Source: Hypomesus transpacificus (lineage: Eukaryota; Chordata; Actinopteri; Osmeriformes; Osmeridae). From it: a stretch of 64,000 nucleotides of DNA. The notes under the pieces are model-generated. The model saw only the letters and a list, made by a program, of their open reading frames with translations, made no database searches and had not been told where the DNA came from. Positions 13,143 through 38,071 of the stretch are shown piece by piece (the first letter of the stretch is position 1; each line of letters opens with the position of its first letter). The stretch is from contig NC_061074.1 of NCBI RefSeq assembly GCF_021917145.1, positions 8,123,485 through 8,187,484 on the forward strand, in the 5' to 3' direction. The position numbers and the translations under genes are program-made.

Positions 13143-14953
13143 TTTATTCAGTTTGTCTACAAAGTCATTACATAACAGTTATCCCTTTTAGAGAAAATAT
13201 AAATTGACTAAAAATGTATAGAATGTCAATAAATGGACACCAAAACATGACTGAAATACAGTTTGAGTCAGATGCAAGACTCTATGAATATCCCTAGTAA
13301 AACAATGTTAGAAAAGATAAGAAGCAAAGCAAAAGAAACTAAGATACCAAAATGAATGCCCCACGTCCTTAAAATCGTTTTGAAAATTGAGGCTTTAAAG
13401 ATGTGACAAAGACTCCCCCCTCTAGAAAAGTGACATACTAGAGGTACAGATTAGATGGTCATAACACTGACATGAAAACATACTTGAAAGGAACGTTACA
13501 CGTACAATTTTCACTGCATGATTCTTACAGAGCCTCGATGAACCAGAAAGTACTTCCTCATTTTAAAATACAGCAACACACAATAGCACATGATGACAAA
13601 ACACATACCGATCACCATCAGGTTTAACTAAAGAGTTGCATTGATAATTGCATTATCAAATAACGTAAAGTTTGAATCCATTGATCTCCTCGACACAGGA
13701 AATAAAAAAAAAAAAAAAGTCCTAAAGAGACATGGAGTGGTTCTCCAATCCTTCGAAGCTTCAGTGGTTACAGTATGCAGGTGAAAAGTTGAGATTTAAA
13801 CCACACCATGTCCTATGTGTGGACCAATGATTATATGAAGCAGATGTTGAATGTGCATGGTCAAGGCAGGACGACAGTACGAAATCTTAAAAAACGATCT
13901 AAATGTGTACTTTCTTGACCACACACATAAACCTCAACATAGATGAAGTACTCAAACAATTTCAAGGAGCTACGTCACCATGGTAGGTCACACCACAAGG
14001 GGTCACTGTGCCAACACTATTGTGATATACAGATGTGGTTGGTGCATGCTCCTCACAGTAAACAAATATAATCCATATAGTTCAAGCTGCCACAAGGACA
14101 TAATCATGTCTATGTTGTTAAAAGCAGACCTCTAACAAGAAGGGGGGAGAGGGGAATGTTAAATCCTTCCCATAAAGACTGGCATCATTAAGTCCTTTTG
14201 GTAATGTGGACAGTACTGTGTGCATACGTCTTGTGAAGCAAATCCCAAAGCACTAGCCTTCCTGAAATGCTTTGATTGAGTGAGAGCCGACTGTGCAAGG
14301 ATTAACTAGTCTACTCTTCCCTTTCTACTCTTGTGTTACCCTCGTACAGGATCAATAGTGTTTCACCGGTCTCACTGCAGAGTTAAGACCCCTCAAATCT
14401 ACATGCTACAACCACCTTTGCATTGCCACGTTCACATTTTAGAAGCTAATCTTGTAGCACACCATACAGTACATTCTGATTCTCTTAGTGAACAGAGGGT
14501 CCTGGTATTGGGCCCTACCTTATCTGGCACTTCTTAAAAGCCAACGAGAGGAGACCAGCTCCTGTTCAAATGTGGCTCTAAATGTCCAATTAATTTCAGA
14601 AGATAAACAGGCCACACAAACCGGTCTAGAGACTGCAGTCTACTAGCATAAGCCCTAGGTTCATATCATCTGGTATTTCTTCTATCTTGTTCTCATACAA
14701 GATTTATCTTTTAACACCTAACATGGAGATGCTTCTCCGTCTCATTGCTGTTTTTGTTTGTTTTTTAAATGACAAAACTAAATTCAGTTGCGCACACTCA
14801 TATGTGGAAAGATGCGGGCCAAGTGTTTGGCATGTGTGGAGCAGGCTTGGTGCTGCTGCTTGGAGGACTGACGGAGAGTCTTCTGAAGGTGTGCCTGAGA
14901 CCGGTAACACCCGATCTGTGATCTGTGCCCGGTTCCTGTCCCTTCCTCTCAGT
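13143..14953 (-). other. abcg1: Putative 3' UTR of abcg1
   Basis: The interval between the abcg1 stop codon and a minus-strand AATAAA (plus TTTATT at 13143-13148) is a plausible 1.8-kb 3' untranslated region. It has no other recognisable gene. Earlier cleavage sites cannot be excluded. Confidence 0.4.
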
Positions 14954-27853
<12,900 letters not shown>

Positions 27854-28055
27854 TCCAAACAATTCGCTACAGTGAATGGAATCTCAAATAGCCTAGACTA
27901 TTTTCTTTTTAAAAACACGCACATCTGTTTTCTTTACTGCGCGATGTGCGCTGCTTGTAGTGTCCACTTCAGTGCGCCCGGTGAACCTGCTCCAAGTGCT
28001 GTATTCGCGCTGTTATTGTTTACGAGCGGATAACCTGCTCAGGGTGTTCACAAAC

Positions 28056-28063
28056 TGACGTCA
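28056..28063. promoter_or_regulatory. CRE palindrome upstream of abcg1
   Basis: A perfect TGACGTCA cAMP-response element lies about 205 bases upstream of the abcg1 start codon, in the likely promoter. CREB/ATF control is an inference from the motif alone. Confidence 0.4.
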
Positions 28064-28099
28064 TGACAGTTTGGACAAGGCAACAACCTAGTATAGGCT

Positions 28100-29460
28100 A
28101 CTAATTAGATACCTGTAAAATGTAACAAAAATGAATACATATTTACATATTTATATTTGAACAATGCTCCTTAAAGTCCAAGTAAAAAAAGGCTGTGCAA
28201 ATATAAATCACTGTTCAAGTTGAACCGAGATCCTAAATTCAGCTTAGGCCTATGCCTGCTGTAGTTTGTCTGATTTGCCTTACAGCATTTGAGTTAACTA
28301 TTTGAATGACTGAGTTACATTTTTATAACGTTACTCAATTAATGCCACCACAGAAATGGGGACTAAAACTCGACGTGGGTTTGGGTCCGTTTTTGTATCA
28401 TCGGTGCAAAATGGTGCAGCTTACGCCCTCCTGTGGATGTTTTAGTAAACAACCTTCTCTTCTCGTCATGCTCATGTCCCTCGTGATCTTACTGCAACCC
28501 CCCAAAAGCAAAATCATTCCCAATTCACATTTTTTCTATAACATGTTATTGTCCACGGTTTCTTACAGACAAAATTCGATAGCAAGACTTCCTAACTAAG
28601 GCAAACTGGCTACATGCTCCAGAGCTATTGCAGGTACAGAAGAAAACTGTCTAAAGATAGTGTGTGGACTCATTCACTTCCCATTTTATTCCACAGTGGC
28701 GTTTTTGGAGCAGTTACATGCCCGCAGCTAAATATCAGTCACAAGGCCTTGCACGAGCTGTTGGGTGGCTTCTGAATATAAAAATACTGCTGACAGAGTT
28801 GTTTACATATCCATTAGTTTCGTTTATCCTAGATATTGGTAGACTCTCAAACAGCTGTAACTAGTATCAGAGAGTATGATTAAATAATGTTTAATGCCAG
28901 GGGTATAGGTTTGTTTTTAAATGTGGATAGGACCCTTTTTTTGTATAACTAAGGATGCAGCTGTTAATTTTATTTTTTGAAAGTTTAGGGGACAGATACA
29001 CAAACAGTTAGCATATGTAAAAACGGATTATAATTTTATTTTAAATTTGTATGAATAACAGACATTTAGCTAAATTCGGTATGTAACAGGTCTATAACAG
29101 TAATACTAAAGATTAAAAAATGTGTCCTGGTGCTGTATGCTCAAACTTCTACCCTTAAAATAAATATAGCCTTACCAAGAATGTATGTTCAATACTGAAT
29201 GCAATAGAACATTGAGGGACATAAATGTGCACTCCTGAGTGAAGTTTGCTGTTCTATTAAAACTCTCAAATAAAAAGAACTATCTGCCTTAAAATAAATA
29301 TTTTAATTGAACATAAAATCCCTTTCTTAGACCATGGTTATTGTTCCCTCAACGGCCTAACGAAACATAAATGATACAATCAATAGAACATAATCATATT
29401 TTAAATAGGTAATTACATTTTATAAGGCTTTTGGGATACATTTTCTTAAATTTAAAGAAA
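28100..29460. other. Intergenic between abcg1 and spcs2, no gene seen
   Basis: AT-rich sequence with no supported exon. Short open frames at 28306-28599 and 28664-28864 show no recognisable domain. Confidence 0.5.
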
Positions 29461-29469
29461 ATCCAGTTA

Positions 29470-29475
29470 TTTATT
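29470..29475 (-). terminator. Candidate spcs2 polyadenylation hexamer
   Basis: Plus-strand TTTATT reads AATAAA on the minus strand, about 330 bases after the spcs2 stop codon. It is followed by AT-rich DNA. Alternatives exist further downstream. Confidence 0.4.
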
Positions 29476-29801
29476 CCACATTTATAAGGCCTTGTGTCCA
29501 TCAACAGAAAATGTTAGGTGAAATATCAGGACAATCCACATTTACCTGCCTTGGGTTAAGCTATTTAATACCAAAGAGCTTCCATGTTTACAACCCAAAG
29601 CACATCTCACCTTTACCATCATTCTTAGGACTTCAGAATGACAAGACAGCTTCAACAAATCGTTGTAGATATAAAAAAATACATATACCAAATTACAACA
29701 TGAATGGGCAACATAAATGCAGTTGTGCAGACTTTAAAAAGAATGGTTGCCCCCCCCCCCCCCCTGTTGCTACACAACAAAGAGGCTGGTATCAGATCTA
29801 A

Positions 29802-31465
29802 TTACTTTATTTTCTTATCTATAGCCAATGTGTCATGAAGCTTAGAGGCAGACTTTTCAAACTGATCCATGACCAGTACTCCATTCTCATCAAAAAAAGC
29901 CCCAACAGACTTTGTGATCTCCGTTTCCCGTGTGCGCCTGGTTTTCCCATCTGTAAAGGACACCCTTAGCGTGTACTGGTCATCAAACCTACAGGGACAA
30001 CAAAACAACACATTCGGTAAATAATAAGAAACAAATGTAATTTTTTTTATTTAATGCCATTATAAAATATGCACACCTTTTCAGGCTAGAAGACAGCTGC
30101 CAGGTATGGTCTGGGTCCATGCCAGCAGGGTCTTTCTCAACTGCAACCAGGAAGATGTTTTTCTCTTGGTATGAGGTGTAAAGAGTTAGAATGCCCATCA
30201 TGATGAAATATGTGAAGAAATGTCAGTCAAAGAAAGTAACTGGGGAGTAACTCAAACAATAAACTTTAAACAGCAGCTTTAAGCTATTTACTGGTGAGTC
30301 CATGTGCGCCATATGTTGAAAACAAAATAACCAATATAATTTTGTACTCAAATTCCCACCTCTTATTTAGAAAAAGCATGCACTTCCTCAGATATGCCAC
30401 AACACTGTGGTGGACTAACAGCTGTTCAGAGATACCAGACCATGCTGATATGATTTTATTTAAGTAGGACAACAGAATTAATTCGGCGGTTTAACCATGA
30501 AAGGATATGATATGACACAGCATGCCAGAACTGGCTTAGATTCTGGGAACGGATGAAGATAGTCCCAAATCAGAGCCACAATTGCAAAGAGGCAGGAAAC
30601 GGTGCAAATGGATAGACGTCCATCTACAAGGTTGAAGTTTTCAAGGTATCCATACTTTTCCAAGAGGACCTAAGAATAAATCAAAAATCGTCATCAGTAA
30701 ACGGTCTTGCCTAAATTTCCCATGCCATAAGGAATATAATTTGATAGAAATATGTTACAACACAAACACAAACCTTCTTAGCCGCGTCATCGAGAGAATT
30801 TTTCACAGCTGCACCATCCCATTTGTCAATCTTAACAGGTTTTTCATCGATCCTCCACTGTGAATATTAATATCAGTCACCACACGTCAAATAGCAGTAA
30901 TTTCAAAAGAAGGAAACTAGCAATGCTTCAACTAAGTACACGTCTGTGACTCAATCGGCTTGCTAGTTAGCTATTAGCATTCGTCTAGCTAGCATCAGTA
31001 CTGTAACGGAACTTAAGCCTGGCAGATGTGTTTCGTTTCTGTAATGTGCTAAGCAAATTGGATGGTACAGTACTGTAGTAGCTAGCTAGAAACATACAGT
31101 TGCTTTGACATATGAACAAACCTCAAAACACACGACAGAAGCTAGCTCTATCTAGTAAGCAATTTCTACGTAACTAGCTTGCTACCATACCCAACATCGT
31201 GTACAGTACATTAGCACAAAGTTACTGGGTTGCTAGCTAGCATCTGGTCTGGCAGCTAGCTCTAGCTATCCAGCATAGGGACTTGTAGCTACTTGGCTAT
31301 GTCATGCACGCAGACGGCAACGTTTAAACTCTAAGTGGCTATTTATGTATGTGGCTTTGATGCAGTTGTCTCCTATTTCCGTTATTTGCGAACACTGAAT
31401 TGAATTAAAACAGAGATAATTCTCACTTTTTCCAATAGTCCATTCTTTCCATTTCTGGCTGCCAT
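29802..31465 (-). CDS. spcs2: Signal peptidase complex subunit 2, five exons
   Basis: A non-catalytic membrane subunit of the endoplasmic reticulum signal peptidase, which removes signal peptides from secretory proteins. Coding exons (minus, 5' to 3'): 31427-31465, 30774-30857, 30509-30669, 30077-30211, 29802-29988; total 606 nt (201 aa plus stop). It opens [20 protein letters not shown], shorter at the N terminus than the human protein (226 aa, from memory). Two adjacent hydrophobic segments follow (around [17 protein letters not shown] and [16 protein letters not shown]), then a soluble C-terminal domain ending [12 protein letters not shown]. Exons 3 and 4 join correctly only if their intron is read as AT-AC, which restores VISYFIMMG. 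The other introns are GT-AG. Identification is by clear family similarity along the whole length. Confidence 0.96.
30212..30508 (-). other. spcs2: U12-type AT-AC intron in spcs2
   Basis: On the minus strand the intron starts ATATCCTTTC, an exact match to the minor-spliceosome AT-AC donor. It ends TTCTTCAC, with AC as its last bases and no AG available at the right place. A branch-site-like TTCTTTGAC puts an adenosine at 30227, 15 bases before the end, which is normal U12 spacing. Confidence 0.88.
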
Positions 31466-32402
31466 CTTCTCTTCCTGTACGTTTGTTGTGTGACCTGGGA
31501 CAATATGATAGGCTAATATCCTATTTTCAGTGGCCAACCAACTCAAACTGAACCTACCAACGAAGACGGAACTGCACCGTTATGCAAATCTCCACTCTCA
31601 ATCCATCGTCCTTCATAACCTCATTTTCAACATCATTATTATAACAAATAATTTGTTTATCGACTAATCATAAAGTGATTCACTATTTTAACACAAAACT
31701 TTAATGTAATTATTGTGTGCATATCAATATTGTCATGTATGTACCCGAGATAAAATTATTGTAAGAATACCATATGAAAACATTACACAATCACAATTCT
31801 CAAATACATTGATTTAGCCCTTTCAAATACTGTTGCAACAATGTTTTGTTCTTGATTAATGAATGCACAGTGAGTAAAACATGTTTGAAAAAATATTTGG
31901 TAAAAATCAGTATTCCATCAGTATTTATAAAAGTGTGCTATTCTATACAATAGCCTATGTTTTGGAAAATAATTGTGCATTTAAACATGTCAGTTACATG
32001 TTTATGAATGTAACTACGAGTGTTATCTTTAACAAACAAAACATCCTTTCAAACTAATGATTATAGCACGAGAAATCAATGGCAAATCATTTGATAAAAA
32101 GTAACCACACTCAGCCAAGTGTATTATATTAGAGGTAGGACAATGACCGTAACTCACCAGCAGCAGATATTAATTAGACATTTTTAACAGAAAAATAACT
32201 GAACATAATTTAAAATGTACATTTTCCTTGACTAAATATTATGTGTAAAGGTTCAATTAACATTGCATAAGTTGCATGTATTCTGTTCATACCCATTATT
32301 TAACTCACTACATTATCAGAAATACAGCTACCAAAACCAATCAAGAGTGACTAAGTGATTACATTTCTGTTCTTAAATGTGTTAAAATCAAGAAAATCCC
32401 CC
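31466..32402. other. Intergenic between spcs2 and rnf169, no gene seen
   Basis: AT-rich DNA with no supported exon. The part next to 31465 must include the spcs2 promoter and 5' UTR, but no diagnostic motif stands out. Confidence 0.5.
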
Positions 32403-32408
32403 TTTATT
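32403..32408 (-). terminator. Candidate rnf169 polyadenylation hexamer
   Basis: Plus TTTATT reads AATAAA on the minus strand, about 390 bases after the rnf169 stop codon. Confidence 0.4.
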
Positions 32409-32798
32409 CATTTGAACATAGCTTTACAGAGTAAATATTTTGGGTCTTTGAGATCAAGACATTTTGTCATCACAGCTGAGGTTGTAAAGGCTAAATAGGT
32501 GTGTTTACAAACGTTATTCAGTGTAGTCTGTCAACTTTAAAGTATAACTACTATAATTCTAGTATAGTAATCTAGAAGGATACTAGATTATCCCATAGCA
32601 CATAATTTTTTGTATGGAATTGCAAAAATAGGGGGGATTTTAGGGGAATCAATAGAGAACATCCACAAATTGTAACTTCCTGGAAATAACAGTTCAGTGT
32701 ACAGGGGTAAACAATTAACATACAGTTGTATGAATTGCAACAATAATCTAGTTCTCTAATGTATTCCAAAAAGCACAAATGTAAGTAATGATTGAATG

Positions 32799-35704
32799 TT
32801 AAGAGCTCATTTTTTTAATGATTCTCCTCGATCTGCGTGGATTATACTTGATTTTGTCTTGGCGGAACCAAGACCGAAGGAAGTATTTATCAGGACTTTT
32901 TTTGCTCTTGTTGAGTCTCTGCTGGTCTCTGTCAAATTGTTTTTGAAGTTTCAGTGCCAGCTGCCTGTCCTCAGCCTCTTGCTGTAACCGTTGAAAACTA
33001 AATTCACTTTGCCCTTTCTCCATTTCAAGACTATCTCGGCACTGAGTTTTGAATCTCTTGATTTGCAACTCAGTCTCTTCCAAGTGTTTAGTCTTTTGGC
33101 TCCTCTTCCTACTCCTTCTTGAGGTAGTTTGGTTTTGGGCACAGTTAATTTTTTCAATGTCTTTTCTCTGATCCACTGATGTATTTAATTTTAGTTTACA
33201 ATGTGGATCCCCAGTTACCCTGTCCAGTGGGGCAAAGGTGTGCTTTTTATGGACTGGAGAGGGTCCACAAGATGACTCGGATGCAAACTTTTTATGACTA
33301 AACCCGCATTCTCTTGCAGGTCCTTCACCAGTATGTATAAGTGATGGTAAATTAAACCTTATGGCTTGTCTTTGATTGAGGGTTGTGTCTCCAACTGGCT
33401 TATCAAATATCAATCTCCTTTTATTCAACATACACACTTTTTCGTTCCCTTCATTACAAGTGTCAGTCCTTATTCTGCACACACTTAAGTCCTCTTTAAC
33501 TTTAGTGGAAGCACAGGTAAATGGCTTTATTTCTCTTTCATCTGTGGGACTTTGTTTGATTATAATTTCTTCATTAAAGGGGCTGGTCAGAGTACCCTTG
33601 GAGGTCATTTCAATACATTGACGGTCCACTTCAATCTGTTTCCACTTCTGGAGGATGAAAGTGCTGGCTTCATAGCTGGTGAGCCTTTGAAAACTATGGG
33701 TCAAGTTCCTGGGCGTGGACTTCACTATTGTCGGCTCCATCACTCGTCCATCTGGCAGACGTTTGGGTGGCGTGCAGGGAGAGCAGACAATTGGCTTGAA
33801 GTGATTGAGCTCTTCGGAGATGCTGTCATTGCTCTCAGGGCTGATAGACCTCTCCTGTTTGGACTGGGGGCCTATTAGAAAAGCTGATGTTGCCGTAACA
33901 CTTCGCCAACTATACCTCTTCTCCGGTACAATTATGGGTGCCGAGAATGAGCGGCTGTTTTCTGAAGAGAGCAGGATACCTGCATTGTAGCTGTGAGCAA
34001 TACTGACCTGAGAAAAAAAGAGCAAACAATTTGATAACTTGCAGACACTTAAACATAAAAATGACAAATTTCCTTAAATAGCACATAATACCTTATCCAG
34101 TAAGGAATGATTAACGGTCTTGACTTTTGCTCTCCCTTCCACTGAAGCTGTACAACTCTGACTCCTCTGCACAATATGTTTTGGTAACCAACTGAGTAAA
34201 AGAGTTCAGAGAGATTAATTTCACTCAGAGTGCAAATTACATACATTTTTATCAATTGCTAGTTTGAAATACATAGAAAACAATGACAATGAATTACTCT
34301 TTTGCATAGGCTGGGGAGAGTTTTGTTCTTTTAACAAAAGCAGACACATTCCGGGTTCTCTTCCCGATTGGCTCCTCATTCTCTGAGTCGGACAACACCC
34401 CACTCAACTGTAAACAAAGAAAATACATTGAAAAACCTGTCACCGTACAATTTTGGCATATTTTTTACAGTTAGCTTATTTGTGGTTAAACACTTACAGG
34501 ATCTTCTAATAGTTTGATTGCCCCACACTCTTCTCTTCTGGATAGGATTTTCCTCCCTATGTCTTTTTTCTCCTCGTTCACCTGAAAAAGATGCAGCATT
34601 AAGATTTGAGTATTACTATCAGACTGATTTGGTAACAATTTTTCCACAAACACATGACTGTGTCAAAAGTCCTAATACTATCAACGTACAGGTTCAAATA
34701 GTATTAATACTATTTTCATCATAAGAAAACACAAATTGACCTACTTTCTGCTTATCATGCTCTGAACGGAGATCTCCAGACCTTGGTATCTGACCAGGAG
34801 GGCAGAACATTTCTGATAAAAGAGAATCACAATGATACCAGTAATCTAAGACATTGACTAGGGGTGATAGCCTTTTTTAAATCTTTTTTTTTTAATCTTT
34901 TTTTTTTTAGGTACACAGGTTGGGGTTAAACCTTTTTTCCTCCACAGGGAATGAGGGCGCACACTGTTTTTTTTACACTCAAAAGTTGAGTGTGACAGCC
35001 GCACAGTTTATGGCAAATGAATCACTATTAGCTCCGCCCACAAAAAAAATCTACAAGTCTGGACAAGTCTTCATCAAAGTCATTTGTGATTTACCAATTA
35101 CTTGAAGTATTATATTGCATGGCTTGAAGCGAATGAGCACAATTGGAACCGTTTTTTCCTTCTGAAAAAACTAAGTAAAGCTTGATGCCTGCGAATAAGA
35201 TATGTTGAGGCAGGTTAGTCAAATAGTACACATCTTCCCGAATCCCGACACAACATTTTGCAATTGCACTTTAAATTCGGAGCATTCCATTATAATTTTT
35301 AAAAAAATCAGCAAACCTTCTCTGTGAGTCTCACACTCCCTCTGTTCCATTCTGCTTTTGCATCGCTCTGGATAACTCCTTCTGACTATATCCCAGAGTT
35401 CGGTGTTTACCAGGCTTTTCTCGCGGGACTGTTTACGGGCCCAGCTGGATACTCGCAGCCGGCAGAGGGGACAGCACAAACTGGTCAATTCCACCGTCCG
35501 CTTGAAACAGTGTAGGCACACAGAATGGCTACATGGCATAGTAACTGGCTCCAACAAAATCTCTGAACAGATAGGACATCTTGCCTCCTCGAGCGTCAGA
35601 AGCTGTGAAGGTGTATGACTTTTTCTCACGTCAGCAGATCTGGTGTGGCTATCTTTTCCAATACTACCAGTGCATTTCGCGGACCCTGATGTCGCCATCT
35701 TCAT
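32799..35704 (-). CDS. rnf169: RING-finger ubiquitin-chromatin reader RNF169, six exons
   Basis: A paralogue of the DNA-damage ubiquitin ligase RNF168 that recognises ubiquitinated histone H2A at double-strand breaks. Coding exons (minus, 5' to 3'): 35317-35704, 34745-34812, 34498-34581, 34298-34407, 34092-34191, 32799-34007; all GT-AG, phases agree, 652 aa plus stop (human about 708). A C3HC4 RING lies near the N terminus (Cys43, 46, 58, His60, Cys63, 66, 78, 81). The large last exon carries the conserved SISPESNDSISEELNHFKP and CSPCTPPKRLPDGRV blocks that distinguish RNF169, and a C-terminal EAEDRQLALKLQKQF segment resembling the MIU ubiquitin-binding helix, followed by a basic tail. Two in-frame ATGs (35702-35704 and 35696-35698) could start translation. 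The first has an A at -3, but MATSGSAK from the second is also plausible. Confidence 0.94.
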
Positions 35705-36268
35705 TGGTCTATCGCAGCTTCTACTTTGAAAACAGTCCCCGCCTAACTCAACGGCAGCTATCGATATTGCACACTCGACTTATGTGGTCTATTCATAGGG
35801 TCTATTCGACCTGCGTTGGAGAAAAAGCTTCCTTGATGTAGATTCAAGACAGACGAAAGGGAAGTACATTTAAAAACACGTGAATTATACAAAAATATAT
35901 CTGTACAAAACAAAACTGTACGTGGATGTCGTAAAAATACATTGGGCACTTTCAAAATCTCGCCCCACAATGCAAAGGTCACAAGGCGGTACAAGCCTAC
36001 CTAACAAGCCCTTTGACACTCCCATATGCGCAGGCCAGGCAAACTGAATCGAGAGTAACCCCTGGTGTACATGCCACCGTGAAACACACAGCGTACAGAA
36101 GCCGCTCTCAGTGCATTTTTATTACTTTCATATAGATAATGACGTGTAATTTTAATGAATTGTTCGGGAACACTTGTGAAAATTCTGAACGAGACAGGGA
36201 AATAGATGCTGTGTGAGATGATATTCATGTAAAAATAACACTTCACAGAAACATTTTTACACCCTTAC
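35705..36268. other. rnf169 upstream region, no gene seen
   Basis: Likely contains the rnf169 promoter and the end of the defensin gene's downstream flank. Short open frames at 35758-35994 and 36001-36246 have no recognisable domain. Confidence 0.45.
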
Positions 36269-36274
36269 TTTATT
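36269..36274 (-). terminator. Candidate beta-defensin polyadenylation hexamer
   Basis: Plus TTTATT reads AATAAA on the minus strand, about 165 bases after the defensin stop codon, giving a compact transcript. Confidence 0.55.
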
Positions 36275-36440
36275 GTGCAGTATGTAGCCTACTATACATG
36301 GATCCCATACGGAGCACACTGCTGCAGTGGCATATCAAAGGAAACGGATAATAGCATTTTTGTCACTCATTAAGTCACTTCTGTCAGATTTTTTGGACGT
36401 GTTGAAGGTGACCTGCGTTTAGGATGGTAGGCTTAATGTC

Positions 36441-37091
36441 TCAAATTATGTGGGCAACACAGCACCTGTAAGAGAGACATGGATGGCTTAGATCATGTTC
36501 CAATAAGTCATTATGCTAAGTACACTTCATTGCACAGTGTTTGTATTTTCGGATAATTATTGGAGCCTTACACAAATCCTTTTGCACATCCAAAAGGTCC
36601 AAACGGTAGCTCTGCTGGCAGGCAGACAGGGCGACAGACTCCACTGTAGTTTGAACAGCCCCATGGAAATGCAGCTACCTCATTTGCTTTATCTGCAGTG
36701 GAAAAACTAGTTATTATATTATATAAATGTGGCTATTTATCAATACCCTATTTTTCCATTAACGTGTTTGTGAAACATCCTCCACACATGGATTCCCTTA
36801 TCTTCAAAGCTGAATAACATCATGCATCGGTTGATAACATTATATCAGTAAGATATAGGCTATTAATGCAGAATCCACATGATGTGTAAGTTACAGTTAT
36901 AGAGTCTGGTCTCAATTTGCCAGTGTATGAGTTTATATAAACTATGCATGAAGTTGAGATATGAGATATAGCCTATAGAAACATTACTATTGTGAATTCC
37001 GCAAAATAGCAGTGTTCAAAATAGATTTCAGTTAGGACTTACATGCAAGAGTCAAGAATGCCAGAAGTACCAATATGCAGTGATATTTCAT
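36441..37091 (-). CDS. Fish beta-defensin antimicrobial peptide, three exons
   Basis: A secreted cationic host-defence peptide precursor. Coding exons (minus, 5' to 3'): 37043-37091, 36572-36692, 36441-36465; introns are GT-AG, phases agree, 195 nt, 64 aa plus stop. Exon 1 encodes a signal peptide (MKYHCILVLLAFLTLA). Exon 2 carries a short propeptide and most of the mature domain, starting AAFPWGCSNYSGVC. Exon 3 supplies the final Cys-Cys pair, and the protein ends CCVAHII. Six mature cysteines at 29, 36, 40, 52, 58 and 59 fit the beta-defensin pattern. The three-exon structure, the FPW lead-in, the CLPAEL motif and the length match known teleost beta-defensins. It lies between rnf169 and lipt2. 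The exons are too short to appear as long open frames, so a simple ORF scan misses the gene. Confidence 0.92.
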
Positions 37092-37099
37092 GTTGATCC

Positions 37100-38064
37100 T
37101 GATGTTGGATGTCCTGCAACTTCACACAGTTTCCTTGGTTTTAGACGAGCAATGGCAATGACCCTCCAAGGAGGAGTTTACTTACTTAGAAACATCATGA
37201 GGATGAACTTGTGATTCAAATAAAGAGTAAAAACATGAGACACTTAATAGAGGACATTGGCAAACACATGGGCCTATCAAAGTTAGTTTAATTACATTAC
37301 TCAAGGCTTCTGTAAATTGTCAGGGTTTCACCAACAAGATTTGTTCTTACTGAGCTAAACAGTAAACTATTTAAAGGATATTCGATTTAACAGATAACAC
37401 ATGATGGTTCAGCTGTACACTTGGATCACATTTGCCTGTATTTAAAACATTCGATTTCCACGAGGGGGCATTACTGGAGGCATAGAAAGAATGAAAAAGA
37501 ATCGTTGATACTCAATTTGAATCTGCGATCCTCTACGCGGGTAAATCATAATTGTGTGTTTGACGTGTTCGACATTTAGGCTACATGGTCTCATATCTCT
37601 GAAGGACTGTTGCTTAAAGAGTAGACTAAAAACACTAGTCTTCGAAGGGAGCATTTACAGTGTTAGGCCGGACACTTCATCCAGATGGTGGCGCTACAGT
37701 TTGTTCACCAGCTTTATCCGCTTCATTAGTACAGAAGAAGAAATGTCAATAAACAACATGGCGAGCCACATTTGTGTTACACAATTTGACTGTTTCATGT
37801 AGGCAATAGGCTGATACATATTTAATGAAAACATTCAGACAAAGATTATTTGAAGTAAATATTTATTCTACATTTACGTCTACCTTTGCGTATGCTATGG
37901 ATTAGCTACACTGAAAGTTTTATTATTGTACTGGACAACCAACTTGTGCTGACTTCAAGGAGACCTCAAATATAATCCAAAATTCGCGTGGTCAAATCAA
38001 GCGGATTTTTCACTTCCTGATTAGCAACACACTTTCTGACCTTAACATTTAAAATAAGTGTTAA
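37100..38064. other. Intergenic between beta-defensin and lipt2, no gene seen
   Basis: Holds the defensin upstream region and the lipt2 promoter region, which are divergently transcribed about 0.98 kb apart. No further exon is supported. Confidence 0.45.
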
Positions 38065-38071
38065 ATGCAGC

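Noticed and set aside
36000-38060. kcne3, expected near lipt2 by human gene order
   Set aside because: No open frame with the KCNE transmembrane signature is present; the locus holds the beta-defensin instead.
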